Shown here piece after piece: positions 45,530 to 53,698 of a DNA stretch of 64,000 bases. Within the stretch, counting starts at the first letter, position 1, and every line of letters starts with the position of its first letter. The notes beneath the pieces are model-generated. The model worked only from the letters and a program-made list of their open reading frames with translations, was not told where the DNA came from and did no database searches. Origin of the DNA: Alkalihalobacillus trypoxylicola (GTDB taxonomy: Bacteria; Bacillota; Bacilli; Bacillales; Bacillaceae_D); NCBI RefSeq assembly GCF_001590785.1, contig NZ_LTAO01000012.1:620901-684900 (forward strand), read 5' to 3'. Position numbers and translations under genes: made by a program.

Positions 45530-45871
45530 TTACCGAAGGAACTTCTGTACATAATCAAAAGATTGGTTTCGTAAATGAATGTTTAATACTTTATTCGTCC
45601 CAGAATATCCTCTATACGTATATTGATATTGACTAAAAAGGCCATCTTTTTTAGGAATATCCACTGTAATATTAGATGATTTCATTTTTTTCTTTACATG
45701 ATATAGCTCCTTACTAATCTGATCGAGTGTTCGTTTAGCCCAATCAAGGTATAAATTTTGATATTTGAGAGAGCTCTTCTCAAATATATTGTAATCTTTT
45801 TCAAGAGCTCTTCTTACTGTTATTAACAATATATATTGATGAATAATTTCCCATTCTCTCTCAGTAAGCAT
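45530..45871 (-). CDS. Conserved hypothetical protein, possibly YhjD-like
   Basis: A 113-aa helical protein (EREWEIIHQYILLITVRRAL, FEKSSLKYQNLYLDWAKRTL) with a basic middle (KKKMKSS) and no membrane segment. It recalls a Bacillus family typified by YhjD, but I am unsure of the match. GAGGTGAT lies five bases before the ATG. It converges on ktrC with only two bases between the stops, so the two genes share their 3' boundary without an evident terminator. Confidence 0.6.
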   Translation of the reverse strand: MLTEREWEIIHQYILLITVRRALEKDYNIFEKSSLKYQNLYLDWAKRTLDQISKELYHVKKKMKSSNITVDIPKKDGLFSQYQYTYRGYSGTNKVLNIHLRNQSFDYVQKFLR

Positions 45872-46000
45872 AATATCACCTCATTAATACGAACGTTAGT
45901 TCTTATTATAATTCAAATTTTCATTTTTACAAGTGCATCACCGTTATTTACATCAAGAGAAAGTCATTTTTAGTTTTAATAGTAACGTGAGGTGAAAAGA

Positions 46001-46216
46001 TTGACTGAGAACCATGTTCTTCTAAATAAATGGATACAAGAAAATTCCTTATTAACTGTAAAATCGAAAAAGCAAATACGTGGGCAAAATACATTTAGAG
46101 GTCGACTTCTTTCGTATCAATCGACCAAACAAACATTGCTTTTTTATGATGACGACCTAAAGGAAGTATTTCATTTTAGCTTATCCGAAATAAAAGAGAT
46201 ATCTGCAAAAAAGTAA
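46001..46216 (+). CDS. Small hypothetical protein
   Basis: A 71-aa protein, not recognised. The pattern RGQNTFRGRLLSYQSTKQTLLFYDDDLKEVFHF (residues about 29-61, strand-turn-strand) recalls small beta-barrel folds, but no motif is diagnostic. TTG start chosen because AGGTGA lies five bases upstream; a GTG at 45992 overlaps that Shine-Dalgarno. A family B repeat follows directly. Confidence 0.55.
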   Translation: MTENHVLLNKWIQENSLLTVKSKKQIRGQNTFRGRLLSYQSTKQTLLFYDDDLKEVFHFSLSEIKEISAKK

Positions 46217-46241
46217 AAAAAACCTATTGTTTACATATGTA

Positions 46242-46506
46242 AGTGAATTTCATCATTGCTCTATAAAAGAATAAAACCGAACGACTCTTATAAAATATGT
46301 TTTAAACGTTTGCGAATTAACTTCTTGATTGAAACGGAAGGTAGTGACTCCCAAAGGATCAGCGCAGTCTGAAGATCCACTCTGACGACGCTCTGAATAG
46401 TCAGAGTTAGCTGAAGACAAGCCCTTGGGAAAGCATCTACCTAAAGTGAAAATCAAAAACCAAATCGTTCGGTTTTCATTATTAGATATGAATGATGAAA
46501 TTCACT
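46242..46506 (+). repeat. Family B repeat, copy B4, with perfect terminal inverted repeats
   Basis: The best-preserved copy. AGTGAATTTCATCATT at 46242-46257 is exactly reverse-complementary to 46491-46506, giving 16-bp terminal inverted repeats around a 265-bp element. The core contains the conserved hairpin (ACTCTGAC / GTCAGAGT) nested within CCCAAAGG / CCTTGGG and GGTAG / CTACC pairings. No protein-coding content is convincing. Most like a MITE-type non-autonomous element. Confidence 0.85.
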
Positions 46507-46680
46507 CAAGTAAGAAGCGTTTGCTGATGAAAGTAGACGCTTTATTAGGTTTTGATACTTTAGATTGAAATTTTTAAGAAAAGTTGTTACAATGAAGAAA
46601 ATGATAACGCTTTCATAACCTTGGTTTAAAGGAAGCTTAAAATGGGAATATTTTTATAAAGATAAATGGAGGGATGCGAG

Positions 46681-46977
46681 ATGAATAACCAATTTGCGAT
46701 GGATAAAAATGTATTAAAACAATTACATGTTATAAATAATTTGCAAACACGCTCTGAAAGTACGGTTCAATCATTGTATGCCCAAGCCGTTTTAGAATAT
46801 TCTCTTTACCATTACAAAATGGAAAGAGTAAACGAGGAAATTGAGAGGGCATTAAAAGAGTATAATCGAGAAGATTTTTTATTAGCCTCAAGCGAATATC
46901 AAAACTTATTAGAAGAACATAAAAATGGGAAAATAATATCAGAAAATGGTTATGAACTATTATTAACTTTTGATTAA
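46681..46977 (+). CDS. IDEAL-domain small protein
   Basis: A 98-aa protein with helical N-terminus and a C-terminal segment (EEIERALKEYNREDFLLASSEYQNLL) that matches the IDEAL domain, found in Bacillaceae proteins such as YpiB and in ComK-related regulators. It may mediate protein-protein contact, e.g. Clp targeting; not established. GGAGGG precedes ATG 46681. Terminator follows. Confidence 0.72.
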   Translation: MNNQFAMDKNVLKQLHVINNLQTRSESTVQSLYAQAVLEYSLYHYKMERVNEEIERALKEYNREDFLLASSEYQNLLEEHKNGKIISENGYELLLTFD

Positions 46978-46986
46978 TAACCTCTT

Positions 46987-47022
46987 AAAACCCAAGAGAA
47001 CATTCTATCTCTTGGGTTTTTA
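46987..47022 (+). terminator. Terminator after the IDEAL-domain gene
   Basis: AAAACCCAAGAGA pairs with TCTCTTGGGTTTT around an 8-base loop, followed by TATTTT. Confidence 0.9.
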
Positions 47023-47056
47023 TTTTGCCCATAATCAAGTAAAAATGAATCAATTA

Positions 47057-47081
47057 GTTTCAAAAGAAAATTTTAGGGTAC
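47057..47081 (+). promoter_or_regulatory. Sigma-B-like promoter before the Lmo0937-like gene
   Basis: GTTTCA (47057-47062), 13 bases, GGGTAC (47076-47081): one mismatch in each element against GTTTAA and GGGTAT. The start codon is 89 bases downstream. A stress-induced small membrane protein would be plausible. Confidence 0.45.
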
Positions 47082-47169
47082 TTAATAATTAGTTGCATGC
47101 AACCATGCATGACAAAATAATAATAGCTAATAATAAAAGCACAACATTTTATATGGAGGTGGGAATGGT

Positions 47170-47307
47170 ATGTGGACAATTCTAATTATCGTTTTAATTT
47201 TATGGGTGTTAGGTTTTAGCTTTGAGATTGCGGGTAACTTAATCCATATCCTATTAGTTGTCGCATTAATTTTATTAATTATTCGACTGCTTCCAGGAAG
47301 AAGATAG
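47170..47307 (+). CDS. Lmo0937-family small membrane protein
   Basis: A 45-aa protein consisting of two hydrophobic helices: MWTILIIVLILWVLGFSF and LIHILLVVALILLIIRLL, ending PGRR. This is the pattern of the Lmo0937 family of very small membrane proteins, whose function is unknown. GGAGGTGG lies seven bases upstream of the ATG. It converges on a small minus-strand gene one base away. Confidence 0.85.
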   Translation: MWTILIIVLILWVLGFSFEIAGNLIHILLVVALILLIIRLLPGRR

Positions 47308-47308
47308 T

Positions 47309-47491
47309 TTAACTATCGGTTAAATGCTGGTAAGCATTACGTAAAATAGGCTCTGTTTCTACAAAATGTTTGAACAGAACATGCAAAGCGGCTTCCTCTT
47401 GTTGAAAATGATTTTGAATGTCTTGATAAGTAGTAAAAAGAAAAGGATCAATTGATATTAATTGACGCATTCGATTAGGGTGATAATCCAA
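47309..47491 (-). CDS. Small hypothetical protein
   Basis: A 60-aa soluble, helix-rich protein (MDYHPNRMRQLISIDPFLF, then FQQEEAALHVLFKHFVETEP), not recognised. The TTG start lies six bases after AAGGAGGG; an ATG nearer the Shine-Dalgarno is out of frame and reaches a stop after six codons. Convergent with the Lmo0937-like gene. Confidence 0.62.
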   Translation of the reverse strand: MDYHPNRMRQLISIDPFLFTTYQDIQNHFQQEEAALHVLFKHFVETEPILRNAYQHLTDS

Positions 47492-47614
47492 GCATAGCCC
47501 TCCTTAGAAAACTTGTTCATTGTTACTATATGTGCATATTCATATTTTGTTCAAATTGGAAGCAACATAAACATAAAACTCATTGTACATGTTGAAAAAG
47601 GAAGGAATTAGGTC

Positions 47615-48454
47615 ATGCAAGATACTTACTGTCAGACAGAGTATGATAGGTTGCGTTCCGTTATTTTATGCGAACCCACATACATGTCTATTGAAGAAGC
47701 TATAAATGATATACAAAAGGTTTATAGTAGAGAAAACATTGATTCAAAAAAAGCTCAAGGTGAGCATCAAGAGTTATTAAAGACTCTTAGGAACCATGAT
47801 ATTAATGTGAAGATTATTCCAGCTCATTCTGATTTTCCCGAACAGGTTTTTACGAGAGACATTGGTTTTGTTATTGATCATACGTTATATGCAGGTAAGT
47901 TAAAAAGGGAGATTCGTCAAGGTGAGAATGAGCAATTTAAAGAATTTCTTCAATCCGAGAATATCGTTTTTCAAGAAATTAGTGACGGAACCATTGAAGG
48001 TGGAGATGTGATTATAAATGGTGATCATATTTACATCGGAAACAGTAGTCGCACGGCTAAAGATTCACTTATGCAAATACGTCGTAATCATGAAGATAAA
48101 AAAATTCATTTAATTGAATTTGATGAGAAGTATTTACATTTAGACTGTGTATTTAACCCTATATCTGACAAAGAAGCGCTCATTTTTACAGATGCCATTT
48201 CAGAAGAATCATTACTACTTTTAAAAGAACATTTTCAGTTCATTGAAGTATCAAAAGAGGAGCAATTTCAACTAGCTGTGAATGTATTATCAATAGGGAA
48301 TAAGCAAATTATAGCTTTGCCTAAAAACACATTAACGAATCAACAGTTAATCGACAGAGGGTACACGATTATAGAAGTAGATTTTTCAGAGATTATTAAA
48401 TCGGGAGGATCTTTTAGGTGTGTTACCATGCCGCTGTGGAGAGAAAACGAATGA
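47615..48454 (+). CDS. Guanidino-group hydrolase (DDAH/amidinotransferase family)
   Basis: A 279-aa pentein-fold enzyme of the family that includes dimethylarginine dimethylaminohydrolase, arginine deiminase and B. subtilis YkgA. Catalytic features: FTRDIGF, the acid in GTIEGGDVI, the histidine in LHLDCVF, and the nucleophile cysteine in SFRCVTMPLWR. Which guanidino substrate is used cannot be decided. Monocistronic, with a terminator after it. Confidence 0.9.
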   Translation: MQDTYCQTEYDRLRSVILCEPTYMSIEEAINDIQKVYSRENIDSKKAQGEHQELLKTLRNHDINVKIIPAHSDFPEQVFTRDIGFVIDHTLYAGKLKREIRQGENEQFKEFLQSENIVFQEISDGTIEGGDVIINGDHIYIGNSSRTAKDSLMQIRRNHEDKKIHLIEFDEKYLHLDCVFNPISDKEALIFTDAISEESLLLLKEHFQFIEVSKEEQFQLAVNVLSIGNKQIIALPKNTLTNQQLIDRGYTIIEVDFSEIIKSGGSFRCVTMPLWRENE

Positions 48455-48499
48455 ATAAACAAAAATAGGAAATAGCAATGGTATGATTGCACGACTAGG

Positions 48500-48538
48500 A
48501 AAAAGACTTTGGGAATTGTTTCTCAAAGTCTTTTTTTA
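48500..48538 (+). terminator. Terminator after the guanidino hydrolase gene
   Basis: AAAAAGACTTTG pairs with CAAAGTCTTTTT, with one inner G-A/C-T continuation and a seven-T run. Confidence 0.88.
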
Positions 48539-48671
48539 GTTTTAATGGTATATTATGGAATTTTCTTTCATTTCCGAGGAAATAAAACATAAAGAAATAC
48601 AAGTAAATATCGAAAGAGAATGTTTTAGCTATACATACATAAAAATGAACAAAGAAGAGGAGGGGTACTTT

Positions 48672-50204
48672 ATGAAAAAACAAATCAATCAATTAGAGAC
48701 ATTAAAAATCCGTTTGAAGCGTGGTGGTGGTAAAGAAAAAATCAAACAACAATATTTAAAAGGAAAGAGAACGGCACGTGAAAGAATTAACATCCTTCTT
48801 GATCATAAAAGTTTTACTGAATTGAATACGTTTATGACTAAAAATACAAACGTACGATCTGTTGAGAACTTAGAGGGAGATGGAGTGATTACTGGCTATG
48901 GGAAAATAAAAGAAAAACTTGTGTTTGTTTACGCACAAGATTTTACTGTCCATGGAGGAAGTTTAGGTGAAATTCAAGCCAAAAAAATTGTGAAAATCAT
49001 GGATATGGCTTTTGAAAATAAAGCGCCAATTATTGGATTGATTGATTCAGGAGGTGCAAATATACAAGAGGGAGTCAAAGCTTTAGATGGATACGGCCAA
49101 ATTCTATATCGGAATTGTATATATTCGGGTATAATCCCTCAAATTTCAGTCATTCTCGGTCCTTGTGCTGGAGGGGCAGTGTATTCACCAGCTTTATGTG
49201 ATTTTGTCTTTATGGTGAAAAATATTAGTAAAATGTTCATTACTGGGCCAAGGGTAATTGAAGAAGTGACAGGAGAGTATATTGATGAAGAAAAGCTAGG
49301 TGGTACAAATATTCACAGTAAAGAAAGTGGAGTTGCTCATTTTGTGGAAGAAACCGAAGAGGAGATACTAAAAAGAGTGAGAGAGGTCGTCTCTTATATC
49401 CCTGATGCCAATAAAGGGAACGATACATTCGCTAAAGAGGAAATACAAGCTCCAGTAACAGGAAATTTATTAGAAATTGTGCCAACAGAACGAAAAAAAA
49501 CTTACAACATGCACCATGTCATTGAGCACATTGTTGATAAGGGAAGCATACTGGAAGTACAAAAGGAATATGCAAGAAATATGATTGTTAGCTTCGCCAA
49601 AGTAGGAGGCCAGGTTGTTGGCATTGTAGCCAATAATCCGAAAGTGAAGGCAGGAGCTATAGATATTGATGCTTCCGATAAATGTGCTCGTTTTGTCCGT
49701 TTTTGTGATGCTTTTAAAATTCCATTAATTGTATTAGAGGATGTTGGAGGATTCCTCCCTGGAATTCATGAGGAACAAAAGGGTTTAATTCGACACGGAG
49801 CAAAGGTTATATTTGCTTTCTCAGAAGCCACCGTACCTAAAATTACTGTGATTATTAGAAAAGCCTATGGAGGGGCTTTTGTAGCGTTAAATAGTAAAGC
49901 ACTAGGTGCAGATTTTGTGTTTGCCTGGCCAAGTGCAGAAATTGCTGTTATGGGAGCAGAAGGAGCTATACAAATTTTACATACAAAAGAGTTGGCAGAA
50001 AATAAAGAAGGAAATTTTAAACAAAAAAAAATAGAAGAGTACTATGAAAAGTACGCCAATCCGTATCTTGCTGCATCTTTTGGAATGATCGACGAAATGA
50101 TTTCACCTACTGATACGAGAAAATATCTTATTAGTAGCTTACAAACTCTTAAAAACAAATCCAAGCATTTGCCAATCAATCGACATAATAATTTACCTTT
50201 ATAA
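48672..50204 (+). CDS. Acyl-CoA carboxylase carboxyltransferase subunit
   Basis: A 510-aa homodimer-type carboxyltransferase of the PccB/MmdA group (B. subtilis YqjD type), with two crotonase-like halves. Signatures: KGKRTARERINILLD, IDSGGANIQEGV, LGPCAGGAVYSPALCDF, and in the second half LVLEDVGGFLPG-like (IVLEDVGGFLPG) and RKAYGGAFVALNSKALGAD. It would carboxylate propionyl-CoA or decarboxylate methylmalonyl-CoA. The biotin carboxylase and biotin carrier are not adjacent, so partners must be elsewhere. GAGGAGGGG decides ATG 48672 over the open frame beginning at 48555. Confidence 0.92.
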   Translation: MKKQINQLETLKIRLKRGGGKEKIKQQYLKGKRTARERINILLDHKSFTELNTFMTKNTNVRSVENLEGDGVITGYGKIKEKLVFVYAQDFTVHGGSLGEIQAKKIVKIMDMAFENKAPIIGLIDSGGANIQEGVKALDGYGQILYRNCIYSGIIPQISVILGPCAGGAVYSPALCDFVFMVKNISKMFITGPRVIEEVTGEYIDEEKLGGTNIHSKESGVAHFVEETEEEILKRVREVVSYIPDANKGNDTFAKEEIQAPVTGNLLEIVPTERKKTYNMHHVIEHIVDKGSILEVQKEYARNMIVSFAKVGGQVVGIVANNPKVKAGAIDIDASDKCARFVRFCDAFKIPLIVLEDVGGFLPGIHEEQKGLIRHGAKVIFAFSEATVPKITVIIRKAYGGAFVALNSKALGADFVFAWPSAEIAVMGAEGAIQILHTKELAENKEGNFKQKKIEEYYEKYANPYLAASFGMIDEMISPTDTRKYLISSLQTLKNKSKHLPINRHNNLPL

Positions 50205-50319
50205 GCTGAATAGACGTTTTTAAGCATAGGAATTAAGGGGCGTTACTGTTCTATTGTAAAGAATTATGATAAAATGCAATGATAAAATATTGAAATAAAC
50301 GTAGAAAGAGAGAAATGGT

Positions 50320-50940
50320 TTGACAATTATATGGAATGAATTTTTATATTGGTTAATCGTAGTGTTAGTGGTCGTTTTGTTTGTATTTATTGGCAGTTAT
50401 ATCCTGTCATCTGTTTTAAAAAAATTAATGAAACCATCTAGTAAATGGGTGGAGGTTATTAGCTCAGCACTTCTAATGATAACGGTAATTGCTCTATATT
50501 TTGTTTTTGAGGAACAGTTTACATTAAAAGCTAATCAAGGAGATTTACTAGTAACGGAAAATGGCTCGCGCTCTATTGAAGAAGAATCAGGGAGAATTAT
50601 ATCGACCGAAAATCCGATGATTATTTATCATCTTTATATGCTAGGGTTTAATGATACGCTAGATTTAGGCTCTGATCCTGGTTTGGATCATCAAATTTTG
50701 ATAAGTACAAACGACTATCAAGCTCTTTATCCGTATGTTGAAGAGGGTAGATATCACTTAAACGATGGCGCTTTTCACTTTACTAAATACTATGAAAAGA
50801 AGATAAGTCCAGTAGCACAAGAAGTGCTGGAGCAGCTTCAGGAGGCTGGTTTAGCGGGGGAACAATTAGAAGCTGAATTTTTGAAAATAATGGAGGAGCA
50901 GTTTCCTTACCATCATTTTCATTCCTCTTCTTCATTTTAA
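50320..50940 (+). CDS. Hypothetical membrane protein
   Basis: A 206-aa protein with two N-terminal transmembrane helices (about residues 9-33 and 46-64) and an acidic extracytoplasmic region ending in a histidine/serine cluster (YHHFHSSSSF). Family not recognised. TTG start with only a moderate Shine-Dalgarno (GAAAGAGAG); no better in-frame start. It is convergent with the following lipoprotein gene. Confidence 0.65.
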   Translation: MTIIWNEFLYWLIVVLVVVLFVFIGSYILSSVLKKLMKPSSKWVEVISSALLMITVIALYFVFEEQFTLKANQGDLLVTENGSRSIEEESGRIISTENPMIIYHLYMLGFNDTLDLGSDPGLDHQILISTNDYQALYPYVEEGRYHLNDGAFHFTKYYEKKISPVAQEVLEQLQEAGLAGEQLEAEFLKIMEEQFPYHHFHSSSSF

Positions 50941-50979
50941 TCGAAAAGTTTAATCATCAAATAGACATATACTGACAAT

Positions 50980-51705
50980 CTACTTTATAGGGATTTGTAG
51001 AGTGAATGTCCATTCAATCTGGTTTAGTTGGTTTCTTCTAAGAATAAGGTCAAAGCTTTTTGGTAATTCTGTAGCAAACTCATATTGTCCGTCCATTTGA
51101 AAACCGTCTGCATCATATTCAGTTGTTGTAAATACCGGGTAAATTCTTTCGTTATTTAGTTTAATAGCTAAATCTAAGCCTTTAATAGGATGAATATCAT
51201 TTGCTTGTAACGTAAGTAGCTGATTATTAATGGTAAATTGTTCAATAACCAATTCATTCATCACATTGTTTTCGAGTTTACCATCTCTATAATTAAAGGT
51301 GAGTTCGTAGTCATAATAAGAAGGAGTAGCTATAACTTTCAAGTATAGCTGTTCCTGTTCGGTAATCGGTTCTGTAAGGATAGATAGAGAGAGTGTCTGA
51401 GAATCCTCATTTAAAGATTGCTCATTCGAGCTAATGTCTACTTTCTCTGAGTCATTAGATGGTCCTTTTTCAATTAGACTAGTAAAGATAAAATCCTTCT
51501 CTAAATCTAAATGATGATTTAATAATTGAATGTCTGCCTCTATTAGAAATTGATCATCAGAATCATTTTGTTCTACAGCTAATAATCTTACGTCTAGATG
51601 TTCGTTATTAGAAGAGATAGGTAAAACGATTGGTTCCTCCTGATTTTGAGCAACATGACAGCCTGTTAATAAAGACAAAAGACCTAAAATGATTAGTAGT
51701 GGCAA
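50980..51705 (-). CDS. Hypothetical lipoprotein
   Basis: A 241-aa precursor with a short lipoprotein signal (lipobox LLTGC, Cys16). The mature part is acidic and beta-rich by appearance, with no catalytic motif. TTG start seven bases after GAGGTGA. Not recognised; unrelated neighbours on both sides. Confidence 0.72.
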   Translation of the reverse strand: MPLLIILGLLSLLTGCHVAQNQEEPIVLPISSNNEHLDVRLLAVEQNDSDDQFLIEADIQLLNHHLDLEKDFIFTSLIEKGPSNDSEKVDISSNEQSLNEDSQTLSLSILTEPITEQEQLYLKVIATPSYYDYELTFNYRDGKLENNVMNELVIEQFTINNQLLTLQANDIHPIKGLDLAIKLNNERIYPVFTTTEYDADGFQMDGQYEFATELPKSFDLILRRNQLNQIEWTFTLQIPIK

Positions 51706-51879
51706 GAAAAGTCACCTCAACATGATTAAATTACATTATGTAGATCTTATCATAATAGGACAAAAAGACCAATCATAAAAATGAATTTTTCATGGCAGGT
51801 TCATCAAATAGTATGAATAGGAAAATGAGGAAAGGTGCTGGGAGCAAAAGCATGAATGAAGACCCCACAGATGCCTTTC

Positions 51880-52064
51880 TGTTCGCTCTCCGACAAGAGA
51901 ACGGTTTGGTGGTGTCTCACTACCTTTTTTTAGAAGTGGATTCCTGCATAGTCATCTCATCCTACTGTAGTCAGCGTGACTTGTGTCCGCTAAGTTACGT
52001 AATTCCATAGAGATTCTTAAAATTCAACAGGCCCCCTTCTTAAATAAAAGAAGATAGAGCCTGT
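51880..52064 (-). repeat. Family A repeat, copy A3 (inverted)
   Basis: On the minus strand it starts with hairpin ACAGGCTCTATCTTCTT / AAGAAGGGGGCCTGT, then TTGAATTTTAAGAATCTC, ACGTAACTTAGCGGACACAAG (split as ACGTAACTTAGC and GGACACAAG), GGAATCCACTT and GGAGAGCGAACAG. These are the blocks of A1, A2 and A5 in the same order. The 170 bases between it and the lipoprotein start contain nothing else clear. Confidence 0.8.
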
Positions 52065-52136
52065 TTGTTTTCGTATATGCAGCTAATACACACACCATTT
52101 TAATTTTGCTACATTAGTGAGATGATTAAACAGGTT

Positions 52137-53507
52137 TTATCCCTGTTCCTGTGGTTTTCGGATAAATGACATTTCTCTCCATTTACCTTGCTTCCACCGC
52201 CATAGCATTAATACACCACGCAGCCATTCATCTACTATAAAAGCGATCCAAACGCCTATTAGTCCTAAACCAACATGAATCGTTAGAAAATAGGCAAGAG
52301 GTACTCCTACTCCCCACATAGAGAGAATTCCTAAATAGACAGGGAATTTAGCATCCCCTGCTGCCCTAAGTGAGTTGATACAAACCACATTAAAGGCTCG
52401 ACCCGGCTCTAAAATAATTGTCAACAAAAGCAAGGTGCTTGCCATAGTAATAATATCAGGGTTATCTGTAAAAATACCTATAATTGGTTTGCTGAATAAG
52501 AAAAATATAAAGGCAATGACAATCGAAAAGCCAATGGCAATCCATAAGCTCTTAATACAGCGCTTATAAGCAGCATCTAGCTGTTTAGCACCAATTTGAT
52601 AGCCAATAATAATTTGATTTCCTTGTCCGATAGCTAAAGAAAAAAGTAAAACAAGCATCATAACATTCTGAGTATATACTCGAGTAGTTAGAGCATCTGT
52701 TCCAATTAAGACGATAAAATAAGTAATCATTAACTGAGATGTATTATAGGATAAATGTTCACCGGCTGATGGAATACCGATTCGTAATAAATTTTTTAAT
52801 TCAAATGAAGGCCATCCCTTTTTTAAAAATGAGAAGGGAAGTTCATCTTTAATGCGTTTAATTAAAACGTAAAAGATAATGATAAAGCCTATCATTCGAC
52901 AAATCGCGGTAGTAATGGCAACTCCAGTAACCCCTAAAACTGGAAGTCCAAACGGGCCGAAAATGACGAAATAGTTAGCAATGACATTTAAAATATTAAT
53001 AGCAATGGTGATATACATAACATCTTTTGTAAATTGATGACTACGTAAAATAGCGCCAATAGTCATAATTCCAGCTTGAAAAACGATAAATCCTCCAACG
53101 ATTTGTAAGTATACCTTAGCTTCAGTCATTAAATGAGCTTCAAGCCCCATAATAGAAAGTAACGTCGGGGCTGCAAAAAAGATAACGATTCCTAAGAGGA
53201 TTCCAAATAGTACGTTAGCCACAATTGAAACAACGGCCACTTGTCCTGCATTTGCCCTTTGGTCAGCACCTAAATATTGAGAAACTAAAACAGTAGTACC
53301 TGTTGCTATAAAACCAAACATCACGATAATTAGTGAAACAATCTGATTTGAAACTCCAACCGCAGCAACAGCGTGGTCAGAATATTGACTTAGCATGAGC
53401 GTATCTGCATTTCCCATTAACATATGTAAAAGTAGTTCTATAAAAATGGGCCAAGTTAACGCGAAAAGCGATAAAGTTTTAATCGATTTGCTAGACTTGT
53501 TATTCAG
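52137..53507 (-). CDS. MATE-family multidrug/sodium exporter
   Basis: A 456-aa polytopic protein with about twelve helices and two MatE repeats (LLHMLMGNADTLMLSQYSDHAVAAVG in the first, residues about 20-45; AIGQGNQIIIGYQIGAKQ in the second). It should export cationic compounds using sodium or proton gradient; substrate unknown. GGAGGTG lies six bases before a CTG codon at 53507, giving MNNKSSKSIKTLSLFA. The upstream in-frame TTG at 53531 would place the Shine-Dalgarno inside the gene. CTG initiation is therefore likely but unusual. Confidence 0.9.
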   Translation of the reverse strand: MNNKSSKSIKTLSLFALTWPIFIELLLHMLMGNADTLMLSQYSDHAVAAVGVSNQIVSLIIVMFGFIATGTTVLVSQYLGADQRANAGQVAVVSIVANVLFGILLGIVIFFAAPTLLSIMGLEAHLMTEAKVYLQIVGGFIVFQAGIMTIGAILRSHQFTKDVMYITIAINILNVIANYFVIFGPFGLPVLGVTGVAITTAICRMIGFIIIFYVLIKRIKDELPFSFLKKGWPSFELKNLLRIGIPSAGEHLSYNTSQLMITYFIVLIGTDALTTRVYTQNVMMLVLLFSLAIGQGNQIIIGYQIGAKQLDAAYKRCIKSLWIAIGFSIVIAFIFFLFSKPIIGIFTDNPDIITMASTLLLLTIILEPGRAFNVVCINSLRAAGDAKFPVYLGILSMWGVGVPLAYFLTIHVGLGLIGVWIAFIVDEWLRGVLMLWRWKQGKWREMSFIRKPQEQG

Positions 53508-53698
53508 TAAAAACACCTCCGATTTCAACAAACGAAGTTTATTATACTATGGTTTTAATAAAAATAGTTATAACATTTATGTTTTTGTTAAAAATTAAAG
53601 CATTTACTTTATTTTTTATGAAGTTTTTTTAGAAACCTTACTTGATCAGTGTTATGAAGAAGCATAAAATAGGAAGGAATTAGAAAGGAGCGAGCTTG

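Noticed and set aside
48555-48671. N-terminal extension of the carboxyltransferase
   Set aside because: The frame is open, but GAGGAGGGG at 48656-48664 and family alignment favour ATG 48672.
51792-52010. 72-codon plus-strand frame starting MAGSSNSMNRK
   Set aside because: It runs through the family A copy A3; composition follows the repeat and there is no ribosome binding site.
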